Positions 48,615 through 57,826 of a DNA stretch of 64,000 nt are shown one piece after another. Each line of letters starts with the position of its first letter. The stretch's first letter is position 1. A program made the translations under genes and the position numbers. Below the pieces are notes generated by a model. The model was not told where the DNA came from. It worked only from the letters and a program-made list of their open reading frames with translations, and did not search any database. Source of the DNA: Variovorax ginsengisoli (GTDB lineage Bacteria; Pseudomonadota; Gammaproteobacteria; Burkholderiales; Burkholderiaceae_C); contig NZ_JAUJZH010000037.1 in assembly GCF_030486595.1 (NCBI RefSeq), forward strand, positions 1 to 64,000. Reading direction: 5' to 3'.

Positions 48615-51266
48615 CTACCCGGCGCGCGCCAGCTCCTGCGCAAGAAACGGAGCGGTCCGGCTGCCAGGTGTTCGGGCCACCTGCCGAGGGGAAGCGGCCA
48701 CCACGATGCTGCCGCCGGCATCGCCCGCGCCCGGGCCCACATCGATCACCCAGTCGGCCTGGGCCACCGCGCGCATGTCGTGCTCGATCATCACCACGCT
48801 GTTGCCGCCGTCGACCAGGCGCTGCAACTGCACCAGCAGCCGGTCGGCATCCGAGGCATGCAGTCCAGTGGTCGGCTCATCAAGTACATAGAGACTGCGT
48901 CCGCGCTGACTGCGCTGCAGTTCGGTCGCCAGCTTGATGCGCTGCGCTTCACCACCGGAGAGTTCGGTAGCCGGCTGGCCAAGGCGCAGGTAGCCCAGTC
49001 CGATTTCGCGCAACAGTTGGAGCGGCCGCGCCACCGCATCTTCGCCGGTGAAGAAGTCTCGTGCCTCGTCCACGGTCATCTGAAGCACCTCCGCGATGTT
49101 CCGCCCGTTCCAGCGCACTTTCAGCGTGGCTTCGTTATAGCGAGCGCCGTGGCACGTCGGACATGGCGCATAGACGCTGGGCATGAACAGCAACTCGACG
49201 CTGACGAAGCCCTCGCCCTCGCAGGTCTCGCAGCGTCCCTTGGCCACGTTGAACGAGAACCGTCCTGCGTCATAGTGGCGGCGGCGAGCATCGGGGGTCG
49301 CGGCGAACAGCTTGCGCACGTGATCGAACAGGCCTGTATAGGTGGCCAGGTTCGAACGCGGGGTACGCCCGATCGGCTTCTGGTCGACCTGCACCAGTCG
49401 TTGAACTGCGTCCGCGTCGCCCGCCAGATGGCCTCCGGTGGCTTCGATGACCGCGGGCCCTTCGCGGGTGCCGCTTTCGGTTGCATCGTCCTCGGGCTCG
49501 TGGCCCAGGTGCAGCAGCACCAGTTCCGGCAGGGCCTGAGCGACGAGGCTGGATTTGCCCGAACCGGAGATGCCCGTGACAGCGGTGAGCACGCCGAGTG
49601 GAATCCGTGCATCCACGCCGCGCAGGTTGTGCCGATGGATGCCCTGCAACTCCAGCCATCCCGAGGGTTTGCGGTCTCGGCTGCCCGTCGCGGGGATTTC
49701 GTTGAACAGGTAGCGTGCCGTGCGCGACTCGGCAATCTGACGCAAGCCGTCCGGCGCACCGCTGTAGAGCACGCGACCGCCACGCTCTCCAGCATCGGGT
49801 CCCACATCAACCAGCCACTGTGCGCGGCGCATGAGATCCAGGTCGTGCTCCACGACGAACACCGAGTTGCCGGCATCGCGCAGTCGGTCGAGCGCATCGT
49901 ACAGGGCCTGGCTGTCGGAGGGATGCAGGCCCGCCGAGGGCTCGTCGAGCACGTACACGACGCCGAACAGCAGGGAACTCAGTTGCGTGGCCAACCGCAG
50001 GCGCTGCAGTTCCCCGGCCGAAAGAGTGGGCGTGGCGCGGTCCAGCGTCAGATAGCCCAACCCCAGCCCACGCAACTGACGCAGACGCGCCATCACCCCG
50101 TTGGCCAGGCGCCGCGCGGCGAGAAGCTTTTCTTCCGACAACGCGGAGGTCCGACGCACGTCGGGAGATACCGCATGGACCGCACGGCCGGAGGCAGCGC
50201 GTTCTGCGCGATCGCGTCGGGTGGCTTCCCTGTCGGCCCCCGCTCCCGCCACATGGGCGCGAAAATCTCCCTGGGCGATAGGTTCGAGCAATGCCGCCAA
50301 CAGATCCAGCGGCAACTGCATGAACTCGCCGATGTCCACCCCGGCAAAGGTGACCGACAGCGCTTCGGGCTTGAGCCGCTTGCCGTGGCAGGCGGGACAC
50401 GGCTTGCCTTCCATGAAGCGGGACACACGTTTTCTCATCAACGCGCTCTGAGTGCTGGCAAAGGTGTGCAGCACGTAGCGCCTGGCACCAGTGAAGGTCC
50501 CCATGTAGCTCGGCTGCAGCTTGCGCTTGAGCGCTGCGCGAGTTTCGGCGGGCGTGAAGCCGGCGTACACCGGCACCGTCGGCGTTTCTTCGGTGAACAG
50601 AATCCAGTCACGGTCCTTCTTTGGCAGGTCCTTCCACGGTCGATCGACGTCGTAGCCCATGCTGACCAAGATGTCGCGCAGGTTCTGCCCTTGCCAGGCA
50701 GGTGGCCACGAAGCGATCGCCCGTTCGCGAATGGTCAGGGAAGGATCGGGCACCATGATGGCCTCGGTCACCTCGTACACATGGCCCAGGCCGTGGCAGG
50801 TCGGGCATGCCCCCTGCGGCGTGTTGGGCGAGAAATCCTCGGCGTACAGCATCGGCTGATTGGCCGGATAGGCGCCAGCGCGTGAATACATCATCCGCAC
50901 GAGGCTGGACAGGGTTGTGACACTGCCCACGGAAGAGCGTGCGTTGCTGGCGCCGCGTTGCTGCTGCAGCGCCACCGCGGGCGGCAGCCCGTCGATCGAA
51001 TCGACATCCGGCACGCCGGCCTGGTCGATCAGGCGCCGTGCATAGGGAGCCACCGACTCGAAGTAGCGCCGCTGTGCCTCGGCATAGATGGTGCCGAAGG
51101 CGAGCGAGGACTTGCCGGAGCCGGACACGCCCGAGAACACCACCAGCGCGTTGCGCGGGATGGAGACGTCCACGTCCTTGAGGTTGTTCTCGCGCGCACC
51201 GCGCACATCCACGAGGCCGCTGGCGGCAGCAGTACAAGAGGATTCACCGAAAGAAGGGTTGGGCAT
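48615..51266 (-). CDS. UvrA-like excinuclease ATPase (class 2)
   Basis: The 883-residue twin ABC ATPase has Walker A GVSGSGKSSLA near the N terminus and GISGSGKSSLV in the second half. Its signatures are LSAGELQRLRLATQL and LSGGEAQRIKLATEL. Four zinc-finger half-sites are visible (CPTCHGLG, CPACHGKR, CETCEGEG, CPTCHGAR). It is shorter than housekeeping UvrA (about 940 residues), and the first signature LSAGE departs from LSGGE, as in the UvrA2/DrrC group found in accessory DNA. Such proteins bind DNA and can confer tolerance to DNA-damaging agents. It is probably not the cell's main UvrA. It converges with the small gene at 48370. Confidence 0.9.
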   Translation of the reverse strand: MPNPSFGESSCTAAASGLVDVRGARENNLKDVDVSIPRNALVVFSGVSGSGKSSLAFGTIYAEAQRRYFESVAPYARRLIDQAGVPDVDSIDGLPPAVALQQQRGASNARSSVGSVTTLSSLVRMMYSRAGAYPANQPMLYAEDFSPNTPQGACPTCHGLGHVYEVTEAIMVPDPSLTIRERAIASWPPAWQGQNLRDILVSMGYDVDRPWKDLPKKDRDWILFTEETPTVPVYAGFTPAETRAALKRKLQPSYMGTFTGARRYVLHTFASTQSALMRKRVSRFMEGKPCPACHGKRLKPEALSVTFAGVDIGEFMQLPLDLLAALLEPIAQGDFRAHVAGAGADREATRRDRAERAASGRAVHAVSPDVRRTSALSEEKLLAARRLANGVMARLRQLRGLGLGYLTLDRATPTLSAGELQRLRLATQLSSLLFGVVYVLDEPSAGLHPSDSQALYDALDRLRDAGNSVFVVEHDLDLMRRAQWLVDVGPDAGERGGRVLYSGAPDGLRQIAESRTARYLFNEIPATGSRDRKPSGWLELQGIHRHNLRGVDARIPLGVLTAVTGISGSGKSSLVAQALPELVLLHLGHEPEDDATESGTREGPAVIEATGGHLAGDADAVQRLVQVDQKPIGRTPRSNLATYTGLFDHVRKLFAATPDARRRHYDAGRFSFNVAKGRCETCEGEGFVSVELLFMPSVYAPCPTCHGARYNEATLKVRWNGRNIAEVLQMTVDEARDFFTGEDAVARPLQLLREIGLGYLRLGQPATELSGGEAQRIKLATELQRSQRGRSLYVLDEPTTGLHASDADRLLVQLQRLVDGGNSVVMIEHDMRAVAQADWVIDVGPGAGDAGGSIVVAASPRQVARTPGSRTAPFLAQELARAG

Positions 51267-51356
51267 GCTCTTGTCCTGCGCTTCGTGCGATAGCGATGGG
51301 ATCGATCCCGATGGGTCGATCAGGCGCCCGTTCCCCGCGCCGCCGCTCGATTGTGC

Positions 51357-52577
51357 CTAGCGCCAGCTCTCGTCCACGCAAGCCTTGGGCACCTCGCCGC
51401 GCTCTTGCGCCAGGCTGGGGTAGTCCGTGTAGCCCTTCTCGCCGCCGCCGTAGTACGTGGACCCGTCGTCCGCGTTCAAAGGCGCGTTCGCGCGCAGCCG
51501 TTCCGGAAGGTCCGGATTGGCGATGAACTTGCGGCCGATGGCAATGAGGTCGGCCCGGCCCTCCCTCAGCCATTGTTCGGCCGTCTCGGCGTCGAAGCCG
51601 CCGGCGAGCATGAGCGGGCCGCTCCAGGCCTCGCGAATGCGCTGCAGCATCTGCATGGCCGCCGCACCGGGAGGTGTCTTGCTCTCCAGCGCGGCCATGG
51701 CCGGGTTGACGACGTGCAGGTAGGCCAGCTTGCGGGCGTTCAGCTCGCGCGTGGCATAGGTGAAGGTGGCCAGGGGATCGTCGTCGCGGATGTCGTTTGC
51801 CGTTGCCATCGGCGACAGGCGCACCCCGACCGCGTCGGCGTCCCAGATTTGCGTTACCGCGTCGACGACTTCCAGCAGCAGGCGCGCGCGGTTCTCGACC
51901 GGACCGCCGTACGCGTCGGTCCGGCGGTTGGTGCCGCTGCACAAGAACTGGTCGAGCAGGTAGCCGTTGGCACCGTGGACCTCCACGCCGTCGAAACCGG
52001 CCTTGATCGCGTTGCGCGCCGCGCGCTCGTACTGGCGCACGAGGTAAGGCATTTCCTCGAGCTGCAGCGCTCGCGGCGTCACGAAGGGCGCCAGCTCGCC
52101 TTCGCCCTTGTCGTTCTCGATGAAGGCCATCCCCTCCGGCCGGATCGGCGAGGGCGCGACCGGTGGCATGCAGTCGGGTTGCAGCGAGGGATGGGAGATC
52201 CGGCCCACATGCCACATCTGCAGGACGATGCGTCCGCCGGCTTCGTGCACCGCATCGGTGACCAGGCGCCACCCCTCTACCTGCTCACGGGTGTGGATGC
52301 CCGGAGTCCAGGCGTAGCCCTGCCCCTGCATCGAGATCTGCGTCGCCTCGGAAATGAGCAGCGCGGCCGAGACGCGCTGCTGGTAGTAGCAGGCGTTCAG
52401 CGCCCACGGCACGTTCCCCGGTTGGCGTGCACGCGACCGGGTCAGCGGTGCCATGACGATGCGGTGCGGCAACTGGAAGCGACCGACTCTGATGGGCTGG
52501 AACAACAACTGCTGCTCCGCGTGCGCGGGCTCGGATGATTGGTTTGTCGCGGCTGGCGACTCGATGGTGGCGGACAT
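51357..52577 (-). CDS. Old yellow enzyme family ene-reductase
   Basis: The 406-residue FMN enzyme is a TIM barrel. The FMN-binding start is FQLPHRIVMAPLTRSRA, the active-site His/Asn pair lies in VEVHGANGYLLDQFL, and TDAYGGPVENRARLLLEVVD and DLIAIGRKFIANPDLPERL are family motifs. It reduces activated C=C bonds such as enals, enones or nitro-alkenes with NAD(P)H and often protects against electrophiles. GAAGGAG six bases before ATG 52577 supports the start. It lies 90 bases upstream of the UvrA-like gene on the same strand. Confidence 0.92.
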   Translation of the reverse strand: MSATIESPAATNQSSEPAHAEQQLLFQPIRVGRFQLPHRIVMAPLTRSRARQPGNVPWALNACYYQQRVSAALLISEATQISMQGQGYAWTPGIHTREQVEGWRLVTDAVHEAGGRIVLQMWHVGRISHPSLQPDCMPPVAPSPIRPEGMAFIENDKGEGELAPFVTPRALQLEEMPYLVRQYERAARNAIKAGFDGVEVHGANGYLLDQFLCSGTNRRTDAYGGPVENRARLLLEVVDAVTQIWDADAVGVRLSPMATANDIRDDDPLATFTYATRELNARKLAYLHVVNPAMAALESKTPPGAAAMQMLQRIREAWSGPLMLAGGFDAETAEQWLREGRADLIAIGRKFIANPDLPERLRANAPLNADDGSTYYGGGEKGYTDYPSLAQERGEVPKACVDESWR

Positions 52578-52814
52578 GAAGAACTCCTTCTGCCGGGGAG
52601 AGGCGTAGTCATTCATGGCCGCAGTGTGGACCCTGGGCCGGCGGCGAGGCTGCACGCCGCGTGTCCGGGCTCCAAGTATCAGCCGGGCTCCGCCATGGAC
52701 AGCAGGAAACCGAAATAAACCCCGGGGGCGCGCGGCTACCTTCGGTGCATGAACACACTCACAGTTAGCGCGACCCCCGACGTCTAACGAGGGCGGGGGG
52801 TTGACGGTCGCGGG

Positions 52815-53780
52815 TCATGTCGTCCTGATCACTACCTTGCCGCGCACGTGACGGGCAAGCACCAGGTCGAGCGCGCGCGGCGCCTCGTCGAACCGGAAGA
52901 TCTCGTGAACGACCAGGCGCAGGGCGCCACTATCAAACCGCCGGGTCAGCTCGGCCAGCCGCGCGCCGTTCCCGCGCACGACGTAGTCCGAAATGATTTG
53001 CACGCCAGCTCGCTGCACCGATACCGCTCCCGGCAGGTCAACCATCTTCCCGCCATCCGCGAGCGCCGCCACATAGTCGTTCGCCGCCTTGCCCGACACG
53101 CAGTTGAGGGCCTTGTCCACCCCGCCCGGATACTGCGCACGGATGGCCTTGGCCACGTCGCCGGTGGCGTCGTAGTCGATCACTGCGGCGGCGCCGAGGC
53201 CGGCCACGAAATCATGGTTGCGGCGGCTGGCTGCGGCTACCACGTGGGCGCCGAGACCGGAAGCGATCTGCACGGCGATGTGGCCGACACCGCCGGCGGC
53301 CGCGTTGATCAGCACCACCTCGCCCCGGGTCACGCGCAGGACGTCGATCAGGGTTTCATGGGCGGTCAGGCCGACGATCGGGACGCCGCCCGCCTCGACT
53401 GGCGTGAGCGACGCCGGTATGGGCGCAACATGGGATTGCGGCACCAGCATGAACTCGGCCCAGGCGCCGTTGTCGTGCAATGGATAGCTGTAGGCGTAGA
53501 CCTCCTGGTTCTCGGAGAAATCGGTGACCGCGGCGCCGACCGCGGCGATCCTGCCCGCGCCGGCCAGACCGAGGACCAATGGAAACGGCCGCTCCATGTC
53601 CCATTCTCCCGCGCGCACCAGTTCGTCCCAATCGCCGACTTCGGCGCTGCGCATCTGCATCAGGATGTCGTGCGGACCCGGTGTCGGAATCGGCAGTTCG
53701 TTCATCAGCACCATCTCTTCGCCATAGGCCCTGATGGCCCAGCCACGCATCGTGGCTCGGGAACCTGCTTTGTCGCTCAT
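52815..53780 (-). CDS. Zinc-free quinone-oxidoreductase-like MDR protein
   Basis: The 321-residue medium-chain dehydrogenase/reductase has the NADP-binding motif AAAGGVGHIAVQIASGLGAH near 155. It lacks the catalytic and structural zinc cysteines, which places it with quinone/enoyl reductases. The N-terminal part has GDWDELVRAGEWDMERPFPL and VLGLAGAGRIAAVG. A detoxifying role is plausible next to the old yellow enzyme, but the substrate is unknown. GGAGG six bases before ATG 53780 supports the start. Confidence 0.88.
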   Translation of the reverse strand: MSDKAGSRATMRGWAIRAYGEEMVLMNELPIPTPGPHDILMQMRSAEVGDWDELVRAGEWDMERPFPLVLGLAGAGRIAAVGAAVTDFSENQEVYAYSYPLHDNGAWAEFMLVPQSHVAPIPASLTPVEAGGVPIVGLTAHETLIDVLRVTRGEVVLINAAAGGVGHIAVQIASGLGAHVVAAASRRNHDFVAGLGAAAVIDYDATGDVAKAIRAQYPGGVDKALNCVSGKAANDYVAALADGGKMVDLPGAVSVQRAGVQIISDYVVRGNGARLAELTRRFDSGALRLVVHEIFRFDEAPRALDLVLARHVRGKVVIRTT

Positions 53781-54104
53781 GGCTGGCCTCCTGTCATGGC
53801 GCTGGTGCGCCGGCCTCCAGGTATTTGAAACCCGGGAACGCATGAAACGTCCCCGCAAGAGCAAGACCCCGCAGGATTTGGTCATTTGCGAGCAATCCCA
53901 GGCAATCCCGGTCACGCGCCTGGCGCTGGACAGCAAGCTGCGTGTGTGCGATCTCGCTGGCGTGAGTGTGCGGGAGGCCTTCTTTGCAGGAGCTCGAGAG
54001 CACGGGCCGCTACCTGCGTACGGAATGCTCTTTTGCCGGAAGCTGCGGTTAACTTCGTCCGGCTCCGTGCGGCCCGTGGGCCGTCACCTATAGTGGGAAT
54101 GGAA
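53781..54104. other. Spacer upstream of the htpX remnant
   Basis: About 320 bases have no supported gene. A TATAGT at 54089-54094 could be a -10 element for the reductase fusion downstream, but no good -35 is found at the right distance. Confidence 0.35.
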
Positions 54105-54206
54105 ACCGCGATCGTGTTCGGCACGTTCGCGAGTCATCCGCCGGTCGAAGCACGCATCGCGGCGCTCGAACGGTACCGGGCGGCGGCAACCGCGACTTCG
54201 CGGTGA
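54105..54206 (+). pseudogene. htpX: HtpX/M48 metalloprotease, C-terminal fragment
   Basis: The frame reads ETAIVFGTFASHPPVEARIA, ALERYRAAATATSR and stops at 54206. M48 proteases end in a -(L/M)F-(S/T)HPP-E-RI--L pattern, which this matches. All catalytic parts (HExxH) are missing. The match is short, so the call is tentative. Confidence 0.55.
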
Positions 54207-54216
54207 AAGGCGGGCA

Positions 54217-55575
54217 ATGGACAAGCACGAGAAGCACGAAGCCGCGGGCGCACCGGCCGATGCCGGACTCGACGAACGGATCGACGAGGCCCTGCGGGAG
54301 TCTTTTCCGGCCAGCGATCCCCCCTCCTGGACGCTGGGGCCGGAGCGGCATGCGGCCGCTGCGGAAGCCGGCGACCAGGGAAAGGTTCGCATCTACGGCC
54401 GCCCGGGCAATGCCGCGGCCTACGCCATCCGGGACTTCTTGCACCGCTGCGACGTGCCGTTCGAGTGGGTGCAGCTGCACGACGACGCGCCAGCGGAGCC
54501 CTTGTGCGTGTTCCCCGACGGCACCCGCATGGCGGCGCCGACCATCCGGCAGATCACCGACAAACTGGGATGGTTCCGCAATCCCTCGCGCACCGAATAC
54601 GACCTGGCCATCTACGGCGCCGGCCCCGCCGGCCTGAGCGCGGCGGTGTATGCCGCCGCCGACGGCCTGAGCACGGTGCTGGTCGAGCGCTGGGCCCTCG
54701 GCGGCCAGGCGGGCAGCACTTCCCGCATCGAGAACTACCTGGGTTTCGACCAAGGCGTCAGTGGCGCCGAGCTGGCCGAGCGCGCCCGCCGGCAGGCGGA
54801 CAAGTTCGGCGTCGAGATCCTGCTCGCGCGCGAAGGACGGGGCGCGGAACTGCAGCCGGGCCGGGGCGTCGGCATACTGGAGGACGGCACGCGCATCGTC
54901 GCGCGCGCGTCGATCTGCGCCACGGGCGTGGCCTACCGCTGCCTGGGCCTGCCGGACGAGAACCGCTTCCTGGGCGCCGGCCTCTACTACGGGGCCGGCG
55001 CGAGCGAAGCGCCGCTGACCGCAGGCGAGCACGTGTTCGTCGTCGGAGGCGGCAATTCGGCCGGCCAGGCCGCGATGCACTTCGCGCCGCGTGCACAGCA
55101 GGTCAGCATCGTGATCCGCGACGACTCGCTGCGCCGCACCTTGTCGCAGTACCTGCTGGATCGCATCGAGGCGGCGCCGAACGTCGAGGTGCTGGCGCGC
55201 ACCGAGGTCACCGCGCTGCATGGCAACGGCATGCTGCGCGAGATCACACTGCGCCACAACGGCTCCGGCACCGAGCGCCGCGTGCCCACACGCTGGCTGT
55301 TCGTCTGCATCGGCGGCGATCCGCAGACGTCGTGGGCCGAGAGCATCGGCATGGTGCGCGATCAGTCCGGCTACATCGTCACGGGGCCGGACTTGCCGCG
55401 CGGGCGCCTGCCGGGGTGGCCCCTCGACCGCGATCCCTACTACCTGGAGACCAGCTTCCCCGGCGTGTTCGCCATCGGCGACGTGCGCCACAACGCGGTT
55501 CGGCGCTGCGCCGCGGCGGTCGGCGAAGGCGCGATGGCGGTCGCCTTCGTGCATCGGGTGCTGGACGGAAGCTGA
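54217..55575 (+). CDS. Thioredoxin-reductase-like flavoprotein with glutaredoxin-like N terminus, no CXXC
   Basis: The protein has 452 residues. After a short head with RESFPASDPPSW comes a glutaredoxin-like domain (about 55-125: VRIYGRPGNAAAYAIRDFLH, PTIRQITDKLGW). Its redox motif is replaced by PGNA. The flavoprotein part has the FAD motif IYGAGPAGLSAAVYAA and NADPH motif VVGGGNSAGQAA. Where thioredoxin reductase has CATCDG this protein has LYYGAGASEA, so it cannot use a disulfide there. The C-terminal flavin motif is GVFAIGDVRHNAVRR. It probably moves electrons from NADPH to a protein or quinone by another route. The start follows the htpX stop by 10 bases. A broken copy lies at 42577-43277. 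Confidence 0.9.
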   Translation: MDKHEKHEAAGAPADAGLDERIDEALRESFPASDPPSWTLGPERHAAAAEAGDQGKVRIYGRPGNAAAYAIRDFLHRCDVPFEWVQLHDDAPAEPLCVFPDGTRMAAPTIRQITDKLGWFRNPSRTEYDLAIYGAGPAGLSAAVYAAADGLSTVLVERWALGGQAGSTSRIENYLGFDQGVSGAELAERARRQADKFGVEILLAREGRGAELQPGRGVGILEDGTRIVARASICATGVAYRCLGLPDENRFLGAGLYYGAGASEAPLTAGEHVFVVGGGNSAGQAAMHFAPRAQQVSIVIRDDSLRRTLSQYLLDRIEAAPNVEVLARTEVTALHGNGMLREITLRHNGSGTERRVPTRWLFVCIGGDPQTSWAESIGMVRDQSGYIVTGPDLPRGRLPGWPLDRDPYYLETSFPGVFAIGDVRHNAVRRCAAAVGEGAMAVAFVHRVLDGS

Positions 55576-55596
55576 GCGCCGCTGCATCCGCGGCGT

Positions 55597-57027
55597 CTAC
55601 TGCACCGGCGCCGACAGGCGCGCCAGTCGCACGGCGAAGCGGAACCAGGGCGGACGCGCGCGCAGGTCGGCCGCGGCCATGCGCCGCGCCCGCCCGAAAT
55701 CGCGCTCAAGCATTGCATGCACCTGCGCTGCCAGCCCCCGGTCCAGCACGGCCATCGTCAATTCGAAGTTCAGGCGGAACGAGCGGTTGTCGAAGTTCGC
55801 CGTGCCCACGGTGCACCAGTCGTCGTCGATCAGCGTGACCTTCTGGTGCATGAAGCCATCCTGGTACCGGTACATCGCCACGCCGGCCTGCTCCAGCGCT
55901 TCGACATAGGACCAGCCGGACAGGCCCACCAGCGGGTTGTCCGAGCGCTCCGGCAGCAGCACGCGCACGTCGACGCCGCGCAGGGCGGCAAGTTGCAGCG
56001 CGGTCACGAACTGTTCGTCGGGCACGAAGTAGGGGCTGGCCACCCACAGGCGCGAGCGCGCGCGCCCAATGGCCGCGATGAAGAACAGGGTGCAGGTCTC
56101 CAGTTCGTCGGCCGGCCCGCTGGGCAGGCACAGCACCGAATAGCTGCCACCGGCCGCTTCTGCCGGCTCCCACTGCAGGCGCAGGGGATGGCCTGCGGCC
56201 CAGTGCCAGTCCTCGCAGAACGCCACTTGCACGCACTGCACGGTCGGCCCCTCGACGCACAGGTGGGTGTCGCGCCAGGGGCCGATGCGCGGGTCGCGTC
56301 CGAGGTATTCGTCGCCGACGTTGAGGCCGCCGACCCACGCGCGGCGACCGTCGACGACCACGATCTTGCGGTGGTTGCGGAAGTTCAGGTGCAGCCGGGC
56401 GCCGCCGCGGCCCAGCGCGTGGAAGGTCTGCACCTGCACGCCACCTGCACGCAGTGCGCCGACGTAGGCGCGCGGCAGCCCCAGGCTGCCGACCTCGTCG
56501 TACAGCAGGTGCACGCGCACGCCGGCCGCCGCGCGTTCGAGCAGCCGTACCTGCAGTTCGCGCCCCACGCGGTCGTCACGCAGGATGTAGTACTGCACCA
56601 GAACGTAGTCGCGTGCCGCAGCGACGCCCGCGAAGATCGAGTCGAAGGTGGCCGCGCCGTCGACCAGCAGCGTCGCTGCATTGCCCGCGGTGAACGGCAG
56701 CTTGGCCAGCCGCTCGAACGGCACGTCGCGGGTATAGCGGGTGTCCGTGAGCAGGCCGCGGCGTCGCAGCGTCATCTTCATGTGTCGCATGAATTGCAAC
56801 CCGGCCAGCGCCTCGCGCCGCGTCGCCACGTAGTCCGCGAACCGGCTCTGGCCGAACACCAGGAACAGCGGCAAGGCGAGCAGAGGGAAGGCGACAAGCG
56901 CCACCGCCCAGGCGGCCGCGCCCTGGGCGGTGCGGGCCTCCATCACCGCCCGGCCCGCGGCCAGCACGCCCAGCGCCTGCAGCAACGCGTACGCCGCGCC
57001 GAGGACGCCTGCCTGCGCCGCCGTCAT
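55597..57027 (-). CDS. cls: Cardiolipin synthase (phospholipase D family)
   Basis: The 476-residue membrane enzyme has two N-terminal hydrophobic helices (about 5-70) followed by two PLD domains with HxKx4D motifs, NHRKIVVVDGRRAWVGGLN near 219 and MHQKVTLIDDDWCTVGTANF near 393. It joins two phosphatidylglycerol molecules to make cardiolipin, which stiffens the membrane in osmotic or heat stress. The ATG at 57027 overlaps the stop of a psiE fragment, so the two were once translationally coupled. GAGGGG precedes it. Confidence 0.92.
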   Translation of the reverse strand: MTAAQAGVLGAAYALLQALGVLAAGRAVMEARTAQGAAAWAVALVAFPLLALPLFLVFGQSRFADYVATRREALAGLQFMRHMKMTLRRRGLLTDTRYTRDVPFERLAKLPFTAGNAATLLVDGAATFDSIFAGVAAARDYVLVQYYILRDDRVGRELQVRLLERAAAGVRVHLLYDEVGSLGLPRAYVGALRAGGVQVQTFHALGRGGARLHLNFRNHRKIVVVDGRRAWVGGLNVGDEYLGRDPRIGPWRDTHLCVEGPTVQCVQVAFCEDWHWAAGHPLRLQWEPAEAAGGSYSVLCLPSGPADELETCTLFFIAAIGRARSRLWVASPYFVPDEQFVTALQLAALRGVDVRVLLPERSDNPLVGLSGWSYVEALEQAGVAMYRYQDGFMHQKVTLIDDDWCTVGTANFDNRSFRLNFELTMAVLDRGLAAQVHAMLERDFGRARRMAAADLRARPPWFRFAVRLARLSAPVQ

Positions 57028-57157
57028 TCGATCCCCTCAGGCTCGAGCCCATCCGGGGCGAGGCGGTCATCGCGCTCGCGGAGAGACCAGTACACCAGGC
57101 CCAGCACCGGCGTGGCGCCCGTCAGCGCCGCCACCAGCGCCGGTTCGTTGCCGGCGG
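57024..57157 (-). pseudogene. psiE: PsiE, C-terminal fragment
   Basis: The minus-strand frame reads AGNEPALVAALTGATPVLGL and VYWSLRERDDRLAPDGLEPE before a TGA at 57024. This matches the C terminus of the intact PsiE at 43290-43820 (TEPETVAAMAGAALALGIVY, WLLRERDDRIEPP). The first three helices are missing. It lies directly upstream of cls. Confidence 0.8.
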
Positions 57158-57233
57158 CTCGATCACCGCGACCTCACGTCGGAGGGAACCAAAATGCCGG
57201 CGTGCGAGGCCCATCAGCTCGCTCCGTGAGGCG

Positions 57234-57803
57234 TCACGCAGCATGACGGCGTCCTCGCGCTTCGGCAAAGAGCTTGATCATCTCTTTGTTGAATGCCGTC
57301 GGGATGTCATCGGGCTTGCGGCTCGTGACCAGACCTCGGTCCACAACCGCTTCCTGATCCACCCAATCCGCGCCGGCATTTTTCAGGTCGGTCCTGAGTG
57401 AAGGCCACGATGTCATGCGGCGTCCCCGTGCTGCGCCGGTCTCGATGATGGTCCATGGCCCGTGGCAGATCGAGGCCACCGGTTTGCCGGCATCGAAGAA
57501 GGCTTTCACGAAGGCAACAGCCTTGGGCTCGATGCGAAGCGCGTCGGGATTGATGACGCCACCCGGCAGCAACAGCGCGTCGAAGTCCTCCGCCTTGGCT
57601 TGATCGAGGGGAACGTCGACCGGGAACTCGTCGCCCCACTCCGTGAACTCCCAAGCACGCACGCGCTGGTCTCTCGGCGACACGATGCTTGTTTTGGCGC
57701 CGGCTTGGTCGAGCGCCTTGCGCGGCTCCACCATTTCGACCTGCTCGAATCCATCCTCGATCAGAATCGCAACCTTCATGCCGTCGAGTGTCTCACTTGC
57801 CAT
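57234..57803 (-). CDS. DJ-1/PfpI-family protein
   Basis: This 189-residue class I glutamine-amidotransferase-like fold has the nucleophile elbow ASICHGPWTIIETG (Cys near 117). The preceding Glu lies in VAILIEDGFEQVEMVEPRKA, and the RGRRMTSWPSLRTDLKNAGA segment is typical of the PfpI/YhbO branch. These proteins act in oxidative, heat and carbonyl stress; protease, chaperone and deglycase roles have been proposed. It lies 23 bases downstream of the formaldehyde dehydrogenase gene on the same strand, which fits handling of reactive carbonyls. Confidence 0.92.
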   Translation of the reverse strand: MASETLDGMKVAILIEDGFEQVEMVEPRKALDQAGAKTSIVSPRDQRVRAWEFTEWGDEFPVDVPLDQAKAEDFDALLLPGGVINPDALRIEPKAVAFVKAFFDAGKPVASICHGPWTIIETGAARGRRMTSWPSLRTDLKNAGADWVDQEAVVDRGLVTSRKPDDIPTAFNKEMIKLFAEARGRRHAA

Positions 57804-57826
57804 GATCCAGACTCCTAATGTGAAGT

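Noticed and set aside
48615..51266. Housekeeping uvrA
   Set aside because: The length, the LSAGE signature and the accessory context fit the UvrA2-like group better.
52757..52802. Hairpin with CCCCCG/CGGGGG arms after the quinone-oxidoreductase-like gene
   Set aside because: The stem is 6 bp with a long loop and no T tract on the minus strand, so a terminator call is not justified.
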